The notes beneath the pieces were generated by a model that was not told the DNA's origin, did no database searches, and saw only the letters and a list, made by a program, of their open reading frames with translations. The translations under genes and the position numbers were made by a program. DNA of 64,000 bases from assembly GCA_023453025.1 (NCBI GenBank), contig JAEXUD010000062.1, positions 62,001 to 126,000 of the forward strand, read 5' to 3'. Position 1 is the first letter of the stretch; every line of letters starts with the position of its first letter. This DNA comes from Bacillota bacterium. Lineage in GTDB: Bacteria; Bacillota; Clostridia; Tissierellales; Sedimentibacteraceae. Positions 26,907 through 34,987 of the stretch are shown piece after piece.

Positions 26907-27875
26907 ATGAGACCAAAAGTACTGATTGCAAGACAAATACCTTCACATACGGAAGAGTACATAGGACAATATTGCGACTGTGAAAAGTTTGAGTATAAGG
27001 GTAATATATCCCATAAAGAAATGTTAGCAAGGGTTCACGACAAGGATGGACTATTGCTTGCAGGCATAAAGATTGATAGGGAGTTGTTGAACCATGCTCC
27101 GAAATTAAAGGTAGTAAGCAATATGTCAGTAGGCTACAATAATTTTGATATTGACGCAATGAAAGAAAGGAATGTAATTGGGACCAATACACCAGGCGTT
27201 CTTAATGATACAGTGGCTGACTTAATATTTGGATTAATATTGGCATCTGCCAGAAGGACTGCCGAAATGGACCGTTATGTCAAGGATGGGAAATGGAACA
27301 CCATAGATGAAGAAGAAATTTTTGGAAAAGATGTTCACCATGCTACACTCGGAATAATAGGTATGGGTAGAATTGGTGAGGATGTTGCAAAAAGAGCACG
27401 GCATGGATTTGATATGGATGTGCTGTACCACAACAGAACCAGGAAGCATGATGCAGAGGAAAGTCTTGGAGTCAAATATACCGAATTAAACACTCTCCTG
27501 GAACAGAGTGACTTTATCCTCATAATGACAGCCCTGACTGACGAAACATATCACATGATTGATGAAGAGCAATTTAATCTGATGAAAAGAGACGCAATAT
27601 TTATAAATGCCTCAAGAGGTGCAACGGTAAATGAAAAAGCACTTATCAAGGCTCTGGAAGAAAAGAAAATTCTGGGTGCCGGTCTTGATGTATATGAACA
27701 GGAACCTATTGAGAAAAATAATCCTCTGCTGAAGATGGATAATGTTGTATTGCTGCCTCACATAGGTTCGGCAACCCAAAAAACAAGGAATGACATGGCG
27801 ATGCTTGCTGCGGAAAATCTGGTCAAGGCTTTGTACGGGGAGGTTCCGCCCAATATTGTTCCTGAATTAAAATAA
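26907..27875 (+). CDS. D-2-hydroxyacid dehydrogenase (glyoxylate/hydroxypyruvate reductase type)
   Basis: A 322-residue NAD(P)-dependent D-2-hydroxyacid dehydrogenase. Seen: SNMSVGYNNFDIDAMKERN, the nucleotide motif GIIGMGRIGEDVAKRA, the cofactor-selecting NRTRKH (Arg after the motif suggests NADPH use), the catalytic Arg in INASRGATVNEKAL, DVYEQEP and His in LLPHIGSAT. It closely follows the GyaR/GhrB group. The start follows AAAGAGGTAATAAGAAAAG. It lies directly upstream of the Phe T-box operon but has its own stem-loop end, so joint function in aromatic 2-oxo/2-hydroxy acid conversion is only a possibility. Confidence 0.9.
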   Translation: MRPKVLIARQIPSHTEEYIGQYCDCEKFEYKGNISHKEMLARVHDKDGLLLAGIKIDRELLNHAPKLKVVSNMSVGYNNFDIDAMKERNVIGTNTPGVLNDTVADLIFGLILASARRTAEMDRYVKDGKWNTIDEEEIFGKDVHHATLGIIGMGRIGEDVAKRARHGFDMDVLYHNRTRKHDAEESLGVKYTELNTLLEQSDFILIMTALTDETYHMIDEEQFNLMKRDAIFINASRGATVNEKALIKALEEKKILGAGLDVYEQEPIEKNNPLLKMDNVVLLPHIGSATQKTRNDMAMLAAENLVKALYGEVPPNIVPELK

Positions 27876-27876
27876 A

Positions 27877-27944
27877 TGTTACTATTTACAGTTACAAAGT
27901 GAAGACGAAAAAGGTTTTATGGATAGCAGATGTAAATAGTAACA
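27877..27944 (+). repeat. Long-range inverted repeat after the dehydrogenase gene
   Basis: Two perfect 14-base arms (27877-27890, 27931-27944) separated by 40 bases. Not followed by a good T-run, so it may be a stability hairpin or an operator pair. Confidence 0.5.
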
Positions 27945-27981
27945 AATAAATTTATATTATAAAAAACTTATAAAAAAACAG

Positions 27982-28010
27982 TTGACAAGCATGAAGAATT
28001 AAGTTAATAT
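27982..28010 (+). promoter_or_regulatory. SigA promoter of the T-box operon
   Basis: Perfect TTGACA (27982-27987), 17-base spacer, TAATAT (28005-28010), about 30 bases before the T-box stem I. Confidence 0.75.
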
Positions 28011-28035
28011 AGCAAATAACAAAAAAATATATTTG

Positions 28036-28304
28036 CGTTGAAGCAGAGAAAGATATTTTAGTCATTTACAGAGAGTTGGAAAAGGTGGAAGCCAACAATG
28101 AAGGAAATATGAAATATTCACTGCCGAGCATATCCGTTCAAAGCAAATGCAAGTAGACGGATGCGTGTACTCACGTTACAGAGTTAGAAGTTGTTTGACT
28201 TCGAAGAGTGATGATAATATCATAACTAGGGTGGTACCGCGGAATCTTTCGTCCCTATAAGCACAGTTGAAAAAATGTGTTTATAGGAATGAAAGATTTT
28301 TTTA
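28036..28304 (+). promoter_or_regulatory. T-box riboswitch, UUC (Phe) specifier
   Basis: A leader that senses uncharged tRNA and lets transcription continue. Stem I starts GCAG (28043-28046) pairing CTGC (28121-28124); the AGAGAG (28070-28075) and GGTGGAA arm are present. The 3' side of the specifier loop reads GAAATATTCA, placing UUC at 28117-28119 before the purine and the basal stem, so tRNA-Phe is expected. The T-box AACTAGGGTGGTACCGCG is at 28224-28241; its UGGU pairs with ACCA, fitting the A73 discriminator of tRNA-Phe. A terminator of 28244-28265 with 28276-28297 and a T-run closes it. Codon choice is by alignment rule and should be checked by modelling. Confidence 0.93.
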
Positions 28305-28306
28305 TA

Positions 28307-28425
28307 GCCCTAACCCCATTTTTCAGAGTCTTTTTTCTGAAAAATGGCTGGTAGGTCTTATGCAGCGAAATCCCAATTTATGCGAACGATAGTGAGCAAA
28401 TAAATTGGAGATGGAGCCTGCGAAT
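28307..28425. repeat. 119-bp structured repeat, tandem copy 1
   Basis: Begins GCCCTAACCCC. Hairpin 1 has CCATTTTTCAGA / TCTGAAAAATGG arms extended by CCTAACC / GGTAGG. Hairpin 2 has CCAATTTAT / ATAAATTGG arms, enclosed by GCAG / CTGC. It lies directly after the T-box terminator. Copy 2 differs at only four positions. Confidence 0.9.
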
Positions 28426-28544
28426 GCCCTAACCCCATTTTTCAGAGTCTTTTTTCTGAAAAATGGCCGGTAGGTCTTATGCAGCGAAATCCCAATTTAT
28501 GTGAACGACAGTGAGCAAATAAATTGGTGATGGAGCCTGCGAAT
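28426..28544. repeat. 119-bp structured repeat, tandem copy 2 (17-bp partial third start follows)
   Basis: Exact 119-base period with copy 1, four substitutions. Bases 28545-28561 repeat the first 17 bases of the unit again and then diverge, so the array is two units plus a fragment. The transporter gene begins about 60 bases later. Confidence 0.9.
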
Positions 28545-28621
28545 GCCCTAACCCCATTTTTACCACTGATATACAAACTTTGGCCAAAGTTGATATATAA
28601 TAAATCATAAGGAGAATGTAT

Positions 28622-29770
28622 ATGAATCAAGAAAAAATCATAAAACCCAAGCAAAAATCAATAATTCCTGCTTACGTAGGAATTGCCGCGGTTTGGTTTG
28701 GAACACATGTGGGACCAGGAGTTGCATCAGGAAAGCAAGTTGTATCATATTATGCAGCATACGGAAAACTGGGAATATTTACACCGATAATTGCAATGGC
28801 ACTATTAGGACTAGCAATATATTTTGCATTAGAATACTCAAGAGTAAATGAAATTCATGATTTTAAAGCTTTTACAAATAAATTTTTTCATCCATATGAG
28901 AAATTGTTCAGCACTTTTTTTGAGATATGCTTCCTTGTAACCAGCCTTTTGGCTCCCGGACTGTGTATAGCAACCAGTGCTAAGCTGTTGGAGCAGATGC
29001 TTGGATTGAATGTATGGATTGGAACAGTCATAATGGTAATAATATCTGTGATACTTGTTATATATGGGGCAGACTTGGTTAAGGCTGCTTCAACAGGGCT
29101 TACGGTAGGAATACTTGCAATACTTATTACAATTGTTACTCTGGGAATAAAGGCAGGAAGCGGAACAATAGCTGCAAACTGGAGCAGTACATCCTTTTCT
29201 GATTTTCCTCTCATAAGCGGAATTTGGATAGCAATATCATATGCAGGATTTCAGTCAACAGGGATAATCGGTAACTGCATATCAGTTTCAGATGGATTAA
29301 GCTCAAGACGTGATTCAATCAGGACAGCGGTATTAGGGACTTCCTTAAATGCGATAATGCTGGCCTCCATAGCTCTTGTGAATTATGCATTTTTACCGGA
29401 ATCAATAAACAGTCTTCTTCCTAATTTTTATATAGTGCAGCAGCTGGGAATCCCTGTTTTTGAGACAGTATATGTACTATTTGTTGTAATGGCTTCCTTG
29501 TCAACAATAATTACATTTGCATTTTCATTGGTTGTGAGATTTGGCAAGAAAAAAATACTGTTAAAAAGCATTAAAAATGAAAGAGCCAGGAATTTATTTA
29601 TAGTATTGGTGATGTTGATTCTTGATGTAATTGTATCTACATTTGGAATTGCTCAAATAATAAACATAGGATATAAATATTTAGGATATTTCTCGATATT
29701 TGTAGTGATGTTCCCGTTCATACTGGTGGGAATCAAAAGAAACAAACAAATGAAATCAGTATCAAAATAA
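28622..29770 (+). CDS. YkvI-related transporter under T-box control
   Basis: A 382-residue membrane protein with ten or more helices. It starts with IIPAYVGIAAVWFGTHVGPG and ASGKQVVSYYAAYG, corresponding to GAYIGTVVGAGF-ATGQEV of the YkvI protein at 10245, with which it is clearly related. The T-box with a Phe codon points to phenylalanine or another aromatic compound as substrate. The ATG at 28622 is seven bases after AAGGAG; an ATG at 28616 is too close to it. It is the first gene of an operon with etfB, etfA and an FAD dehydrogenase. Confidence 0.85.
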   Translation: MNQEKIIKPKQKSIIPAYVGIAAVWFGTHVGPGVASGKQVVSYYAAYGKLGIFTPIIAMALLGLAIYFALEYSRVNEIHDFKAFTNKFFHPYEKLFSTFFEICFLVTSLLAPGLCIATSAKLLEQMLGLNVWIGTVIMVIISVILVIYGADLVKAASTGLTVGILAILITIVTLGIKAGSGTIAANWSSTSFSDFPLISGIWIAISYAGFQSTGIIGNCISVSDGLSSRRDSIRTAVLGTSLNAIMLASIALVNYAFLPESINSLLPNFYIVQQLGIPVFETVYVLFVVMASLSTIITFAFSLVVRFGKKKILLKSIKNERARNLFIVLVMLILDVIVSTFGIAQIINIGYKYLGYFSIFVVMFPFILVGIKRNKQMKSVSK

Positions 29771-29852
29771 ATGATATGTCATCCTTAAGCAGGAGTATTT
29801 CATTTATTTAATGCGGATTCTTCTGCTTAGTAATGACAAAATGGAGGTTCAA

Positions 29853-30656
29853 TTGAAAATATTAGTTCTGATAAAACAAGTTCCTGATATGGAAAATGTA
29901 AGGTTTGACAGAGAAAAGGGGAAAATTGACAGATCATCAGCATGTACAGAAATAAATCCATTTGACTTAAATGCTTTGGAAACGGCTCTTCAAATAAGAG
30001 AAAGTACAGGAGCTGCTGTCACAGCTATTACCATGGGGCCGCCTCAGGCAGAGGAAGCATTGAGGGAAGCAATAGCAAGAGGTGCCGATGAGGGAATATT
30101 GTTAACAGACATGAAATTCGGCGGCTCAGATGTTAAGGCTACTTCAAGCATATTGTCGGCAGCGATAAAAAAAATCGGAGAGTACGCTCTCATAGTGGCA
30201 GGCATACAGACAGTTGATGGAGATACCGGACAGGTTGGACCTGAAATAGCCGGTTTTCTTAATATACCGCATATAAGTAATATCGAGGAAATAAAAGGAT
30301 ATTCGGAAAATGATATCGAGGTAATATGTGGTGCGTGGGACAGCCGGTATTTAAAAAAAGGAAAATTTCCGCTTTTGATAACTGTAACAAAGGATGTTAA
30401 TGTTCCAAGGCTGCCCTCATTTAAAAACAAAATGAAAGCAAGAAAAGCAGAAATTATTAAATGGAGCTGCGATGACTTAAAGGAAATAATCGATGAAACA
30501 AAAATCGGGCTAAAGGGCTCCCCTACAAAGGTTAAAAAGATTGAAGTGCCAACTCTGGCAACAAGAGAAGGCAAGCTTTACAAGGACAATGATGAAAGAG
30601 CTGTTTCGGATATAGTGAATGTGTTAAAGGAAAAAAGGGTTTTGAAGGAGGCATAA
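29853..30656 (+). CDS. etfB: Electron transfer flavoprotein, beta subunit
   Basis: A 267-residue EtfB. The likely start is TTG 29853, placed after ATGGAGG and giving the family start MKILVLIKQVPD; upstream in-frame codons are poorer. Seen: TEINPFDLNALETALQIRE, TMGPPQAEEALREAIARGAD and AGIQTVDGDTGQVGPEIAGF. The DGDTGQVGP loop matches Etf proteins that bind a second FAD and bifurcate electrons, not the AMP-binding form (established pattern; assignment is inference). It transfers electrons between a dehydrogenase and NAD/ferredoxin partners. Next gene starts two bases after its stop. Confidence 0.94.
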   Translation: MKILVLIKQVPDMENVRFDREKGKIDRSSACTEINPFDLNALETALQIRESTGAAVTAITMGPPQAEEALREAIARGADEGILLTDMKFGGSDVKATSSILSAAIKKIGEYALIVAGIQTVDGDTGQVGPEIAGFLNIPHISNIEEIKGYSENDIEVICGAWDSRYLKKGKFPLLITVTKDVNVPRLPSFKNKMKARKAEIIKWSCDDLKEIIDETKIGLKGSPTKVKKIEVPTLATREGKLYKDNDERAVSDIVNVLKEKRVLKEA

Positions 30657-30657
30657 C

Positions 30658-31653
30658 ATGGCAGAAAAGGAATACAGCGGAATATTGGTTTTTGCTGAAC
30701 ATAATAACAGTAAAATCCACAAGGTTGCTTATGAACTCCTTGGAAAGAGTATGCAGTTGTGTAAAAAGCTTAACTGCAGCTTAAGTGCAGTAATTTTAGG
30801 TCCAAGCAGTTTAAATGTGCAGGAATTGGTATTGAGAGGTGCCGACAGTGTATACCATATAATTGATGAAGAAATTTTTAATAAACCGGATGAACTTATT
30901 TATACAAAAAATATAGTTGAATTAATTAATAATGTAAAACCCGAAATATGTTTGTTCGGAGCAACTACTTTTGGCAGAAGCCTTGCTCCAAGAGTGGCAG
31001 CATGCTTGGAGACCGGGCTGACAGCAGATTGCACCGATCTTGATATTGATGAGGATATGAAGCTGGTACAAATCAGGCCTGCATTCAGTGAAAATATATT
31101 GGCACATATAAAATCAGATACCTATCCTCAAATGTCAACAGTAAGATATAAAGAATTCAATGAAGCAGAAATCAACGCCGAAAGAACAGGCGAAGTAATA
31201 AATGTTGAACCTATTTTAGTAAACAATAAATCAGTTGAAATAATAAGAGAAATAACAAATGAAAATATCAATATTACTGATGCAAGGGTTGTAGTTTCGG
31301 CAGGAGCAGCAATAAAAAGTGCCGACAATTTAAACATGATACAAGAACTGGCACAGTTACTGGGTGGAGAGGTTGGAGCATCAAGGGCGCTGGTGGAAAC
31401 CGGACTGATATCAAGGGGGCACCAGGTCGGCTACAGCGGCAACAGAGTAAAGCCGACTGTTTATATAGCATGCGGAATTTCAGGAGCACCGCAGCATTTA
31501 GCAGGAATGAAGGAGTCAGATACTATAATTGCAATTAACAATGACCCGTCGGCTCCGATATTTTCAGCAGCTGATTATTCAATAGTAGGAGATATATATA
31601 AAATCATTCCGGAGCTTATTGATGCAATAAAGAGCGAAAAATTAAAAATTTAA
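30658..31653 (+). CDS. etfA: Electron transfer flavoprotein, alpha subunit
   Basis: A 331-residue EtfA without an N-terminal ferredoxin domain. The FAD-binding C-terminal half contains GGEVGASRALVETGLISRGH, NRVKPTVYIACGISGAPQHL and DTIIAINNDPSAPIFSAADY, then GDIYKIIPELIDAI. It pairs with the upstream EtfB and hands electrons to the GlcD-type dehydrogenase encoded next. The arrangement etfB-etfA-dehydrogenase parallels the lactate dehydrogenase/Etf cluster of acetogens. The start follows AAGGAGGCATA-ACATG. Confidence 0.95.
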   Translation: MAEKEYSGILVFAEHNNSKIHKVAYELLGKSMQLCKKLNCSLSAVILGPSSLNVQELVLRGADSVYHIIDEEIFNKPDELIYTKNIVELINNVKPEICLFGATTFGRSLAPRVAACLETGLTADCTDLDIDEDMKLVQIRPAFSENILAHIKSDTYPQMSTVRYKEFNEAEINAERTGEVINVEPILVNNKSVEIIREITNENINITDARVVVSAGAAIKSADNLNMIQELAQLLGGEVGASRALVETGLISRGHQVGYSGNRVKPTVYIACGISGAPQHLAGMKESDTIIAINNDPSAPIFSAADYSIVGDIYKIIPELIDAIKSEKLKI

Positions 31654-31703
31654 AGCTTATACAGGTTTTGAGCAACATTAGAAAATAATACCAGGAGGAT
31701 ATT

Positions 31704-33083
31704 ATGAATGATCAAGTGATTAAAAAAATGCAGGAAATTGTCGGAGATAATTGGGTTGTAACTGATATAGAAAAGATAAAAGGATACTGTGAAGATGAAA
31801 CAGAAAGAGCAATGAAACCAAGGGTATGTACAGATTGTGTAGTTGTGAAGCCTTCCGAAGCTGAAGAGATATCCCAAATAATGAAATACGCCAATGAAAA
31901 TAATGTTACGGTAGTAGCCAGAGGTGGTGGTACATCTCTTTCAGGTGCAGCCGTAACAATAATGCCAAGCATTATTATTTCAATGGAAAGAATGAATAAT
32001 ATTATTGAGCTAGATGAAACATCCCTGACTGTTGAATGCGAGGCAGGTGTTACACTGCTTCAGCTGCAGGAATTGTTCGGCAAGCACAGCAGCTTGTATT
32101 TTCCAATTCATCCGGGTGATGAGGGGGCACAGGTTGGCGGTCTTGTTGTCATGAATGCCGGGGGCGTAAGGGCAGTAAGATATGGCGTAATGAGAGATCA
32201 AGTAAAAGCATTGGAGGTTGTGCTGCCGTCAGGTGAAATTATTCATCTTGGAGGAAAGCTTATTAAAAATAATGCAGGACTTGATTTGAAAAACCTGATA
32301 ATAGGCAGTGAAGGAATATTAGGTATTGTTACAAAAGCAACCTTAGCAATAAAGCCAAAGGATAAACATACCGGAAGCTTATTGGTTTCATTTAATGATG
32401 AAGCAGATGCGGTAAGGTCAGTTACGGAAATTTTTAAAAGCGGTATCAGACCCCTTGCGATTGAATATATGGAGAAATCAGCCATATTAAGAGCAGCTGG
32501 GGATATAGGTCTGACATGGCCTTCAAATGTGGGAAATGTTGACTTATATTTTATAGTATCAGAAAGAAAAGAAGATGATTTATATGAAATGTATGAAACC
32601 ATTGTGGGAATCTGCGATGATAATAATGCATTAGACAGCTTTGTTGCAGAAAGCACAAAAGAACAGAGAACTCTTTTGGAAATCAGAAGTCATGTGTATC
32701 CAAGTATGCACGATAATATGGTAGATGCAATAGATGCAGCAGTTCCAATAAAAAATCTTGCAAAATATATGACGGAAATAGGGAAAATTTCAGAGAAATA
32801 CAATATAGAAATTTCAACAATCGGTCATATAGGTGATGGAAATCTTCATAACAGTATACTTAACAAGAATGCAGTCAAACCTGACAACTATGATGAGCTT
32901 GCAGATGAAATCTTCAAGCTGGTTATAGAATGTGAAGGCTCATTAACAGGTGAACATGGAATTGGAAAAGTAAGAAATCAAAAATTAAAGTTTCAATACA
33001 GCGACACGGAAATAAATTTAATGAAACAAATAAAAAAGGTTTTTGACCCAAATAATATCTTAAATCCCGGAACAGCAATTTAA
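31704..33083 (+). CDS. FAD-linked D-2-hydroxyacid dehydrogenase, GlcD/LctD type
   Basis: A 459-residue flavoprotein. The FAD_binding_4 domain has NVTVVARGGGTSLSGAAV and PIHPGDEGAQVGG; the C-terminal domain has STIGHIGDGNLHNSI and GSLTGEHGIGKVRN. Such enzymes oxidise glycolate, D-lactate or similar 2-hydroxyacids. With EtfBA encoded directly before it, an Etf-coupled oxidation is likely. Because the operon has a Phe T-box, phenyllactate or another aromatic 2-hydroxyacid is a candidate substrate, though lactate is the default reading. The ribosome binding site is CCAGGAGG. A terminator hairpin follows at 33113. Confidence 0.92.
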   Translation: MNDQVIKKMQEIVGDNWVVTDIEKIKGYCEDETERAMKPRVCTDCVVVKPSEAEEISQIMKYANENNVTVVARGGGTSLSGAAVTIMPSIIISMERMNNIIELDETSLTVECEAGVTLLQLQELFGKHSSLYFPIHPGDEGAQVGGLVVMNAGGVRAVRYGVMRDQVKALEVVLPSGEIIHLGGKLIKNNAGLDLKNLIIGSEGILGIVTKATLAIKPKDKHTGSLLVSFNDEADAVRSVTEIFKSGIRPLAIEYMEKSAILRAAGDIGLTWPSNVGNVDLYFIVSERKEDDLYEMYETIVGICDDNNALDSFVAESTKEQRTLLEIRSHVYPSMHDNMVDAIDAAVPIKNLAKYMTEIGKISEKYNIEISTIGHIGDGNLHNSILNKNAVKPDNYDELADEIFKLVIECEGSLTGEHGIGKVRNQKLKFQYSDTEINLMKQIKKVFDPNNILNPGTAI

Positions 33084-33112
33084 AAATGTTCTTAGAATTG
33101 ATACAAATTAAA

Positions 33113-33153
33113 GAGGGAATATCTGCATTAAAAAATGCAAGATGTTCCCTTTA
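33113..33153 (+). terminator. Terminator of the T-box operon
   Basis: Stem AGGGAATATCTGCATT against AATGCAAGATGTTCCCT, loop AAAA, followed by a short T-rich stretch. Confidence 0.7.
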
Positions 33154-33244
33154 TTTCCATATAACACAATTATAGATATTGAGAAAAAGGAAATAATAAT
33201 TGTTGAAAGTTATAAAACTTTTAATATATTAGAAGGAGAACATT

Positions 33245-33433
33245 ATGGAACTAAAAGCACAAAAAATGGATCATCACAACCCTGGTATTAAATGTGTTGT
33301 TAACTCATGTCATTATTATGACCACGGAGATCACTGCACCGCTAGTAAAATAGAAGTTCAGCATCGAGATGCTCATAATTCAAAAGAAACAGACTGTGCA
33401 ACATTTACACCAAAAAATCAAAGCATGTCATAG
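33245..33433 (+). CDS. DUF1540 domain protein
   Basis: A 62-residue Cys-rich protein. The domain reads IKCVVNSCHYYDHGDHCTAS then SKETDCATF, the DUF1540 arrangement of four cysteines and several histidines that probably binds a metal. Such small proteins are common in clostridia and are often linked to sporulation or stress, but no role is established. The site before the ATG is AGAAGGAGAAC. It is monocistronic, with a GC-rich hairpin after it. Confidence 0.88.
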   Translation: MELKAQKMDHHNPGIKCVVNSCHYYDHGDHCTASKIEVQHRDAHNSKETDCATFTPKNQSMS

Positions 33434-33480
33434 AAAAAGAGCAATATAGAAATCTAAAGTTTAATAATCTATAATTAAAG

Positions 33481-33510
33481 GCGGCGGAAATATCCGCCGC
33501 AATATTTAAT
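33481..33510. terminator. GC-rich hairpin between convergent small genes
   Basis: GCGGCGGA / TCCGCCGC with a 4-base loop, then AATATTTAATTTTTAT. Likely a shared terminator. Confidence 0.75.
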
Positions 33511-33512
33511 TT

Positions 33513-33776
33513 TTATCTACATACCCATTTTTTGCATCTGCAATTATTATTTTCTTCTTCTTCAAGAACTTCTTCTAATAATTCTTGCAAGCACTCATAA
33601 ACCCAATTACAGTTCCTTCTATTGTTTCTTTCACCTAATACTTCTTCCAACAAGTCGTATAAGCATTCATAAACAAAGTTACATCTAGTGATGCCGGTAT
33701 CGCCTGCTACGTTACCATTGCAGCTGCAACGATTTACCATTCTTTCGCCTGTTCCGGCTACATTACCATTATACAT
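33513..33776 (-). CDS. Small Cys-rich protein with two internal duplications
   Basis: An 87-residue protein I do not recognise. It consists of two repeats: NGNVAGTGERMVNRCSC with NGNVAGDTGITRC, and CNFVYECLYDLLEEVLGE with CNWVYECLQELLEEVLEE. It ends in a run of E/N and a Cys-rich tail CRCKKWVCR. There are nine cysteines. The start has AAAGGTG five bases upstream. It may be a spore-coat or metal-binding protein; the acidic amphipathic helices flanked by cysteines suggest a cross-linked structural peptide. Convergent with the DUF1540 gene. Confidence 0.75.
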   Translation of the reverse strand: MYNGNVAGTGERMVNRCSCNGNVAGDTGITRCNFVYECLYDLLEEVLGERNNRRNCNWVYECLQELLEEVLEEEENNNCRCKKWVCR

Positions 33777-33960
33777 AATAACACCTTTTCCTTTTTAAAT
33801 TTAAGGCCAAGCCCATTATTATCATATTCTTGTCTTAAAAATGTGTGAACTGAAAATCCCATTTATGTAAAAACGAGCCAATTTGTATTAATTGCGCCAA
33901 ATTCAAGTACATTATCACACTCGGAGAATATTATAAATTAAAAAATGAGGAGTGAGCAGT

Positions 33961-34917
33961 ATGTATGAATTATTTTTCCGTGAACAGTACGCAGAGCTTG
34001 TAATGCTTGTAACAGTTGCTTTTATGCTGTCAATATTTCTGTATGCGATTTTCCCTAAATTCAGAAATTTACTTAATAGACTTATCAGGTATATTAAAAA
34101 TAAGCCTGATATAAATGATGAATCATTTGAAGAAGTCCTTGATAGCCTTGGCTATACATATGATGCAAGGCAGGACATTTTTTATTCCGGAATAAGTTCA
34201 TGGCAGAGAGAAATGGGTTATTGCAGACTTTATGATGAAGCGGCGGCCCCTATGTCAATGATAATAGATTGTGAACCAATATATTTTGAGTATGATAACA
34301 GAAAATGGCTGATTGAATTCTGGAAAGGACAGTATGGTATAACAACAGGCTGTGAGATTGGTATATACGCAGCAGATGATCCTGATATAAAGACAGAATA
34401 TTTTAATGGAACATTTTATGAATGTGCGGGTGAAGAAGATTTATTAAGTATTTCATTTGAAATGACCAAAAACGGTAAGAAACTTATTAAGAGAAAGGAT
34501 GTTCACTGGTTGCTTACCGGTTTTAAGCTTGGAGAATTTTCTGAACCCGGTGAGTTATCAGTATTTATATCAATAAAACTTAAGGACAAAGTAATGAGGG
34601 ATGAATTTATAGGAGGATTAAAAAGTGCAGGATATAATGATGAAGAAATTGTAATAATCAACAACACAGTAAGTCTGGTTTTTGAAAAACCAAGAACTGA
34701 GCAGCCATATACCAGGACTGAGTTGACTGACTGCAGGATGCAAACAAATAATAAAGATTTGTGTGAAAAATTTAATAAGTTAACCTATTTACAGGATAAT
34801 TCAATTGATAAATTGCTTTATCTGAAAAATACAGCACCAGATCTGTTTGAAGAGTTTTGCAATATGATTGGAAGGAATAAAGAGTTATTCAATGTATATT
34901 GGGATATTAAAGATTAA
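33961..34917 (+). CDS. DUF4474 family membrane-anchored protein
   Basis: A 318-residue protein with one membrane helix at about residues 12-32 and a large soluble domain. The segments DSLGYTYDARQDIFYSGISS, WQREMGYCRLYDEAAAPMSM and WLIEFWKGQYGITTGCEIG are typical of DUF4474. Function unknown. The ATG at 33961 lies eight bases after GAGGAG, better than the GTG at 33952. The next gene (metallophosphoesterase) starts about 70 bases later on the same strand. Confidence 0.85.
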   Translation: MYELFFREQYAELVMLVTVAFMLSIFLYAIFPKFRNLLNRLIRYIKNKPDINDESFEEVLDSLGYTYDARQDIFYSGISSWQREMGYCRLYDEAAAPMSMIIDCEPIYFEYDNRKWLIEFWKGQYGITTGCEIGIYAADDPDIKTEYFNGTFYECAGEEDLLSISFEMTKNGKKLIKRKDVHWLLTGFKLGEFSEPGELSVFISIKLKDKVMRDEFIGGLKSAGYNDEEIVIINNTVSLVFEKPRTEQPYTRTELTDCRMQTNNKDLCEKFNKLTYLQDNSIDKLLYLKNTAPDLFEEFCNMIGRNKELFNVYWDIKD

Positions 34918-34987
34918 TAATGTTACTTTGTGCACCTAAGAAAAAAATATGAATATTCTAATACATACCATAAAGGATGTGTATTAT

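Noticed and set aside
28307..28561. Tandem repeats taken as a CRISPR array
   Set aside because: Units are 119 bases, directly adjacent with no spacers, and show internal hairpins and a distant diverged copy.
28442..28654. 70-residue ORF on the minus strand inside the repeats
   Set aside because: It is made of repeat sequence plus the antisense of the transporter start, with no ribosome binding site.
29786..29828. TAAGCAG/CTGCTTA pairing between the transporter and etfB as an attenuator
   Set aside because: Short stem, large loop, no T-run; chance is likely.
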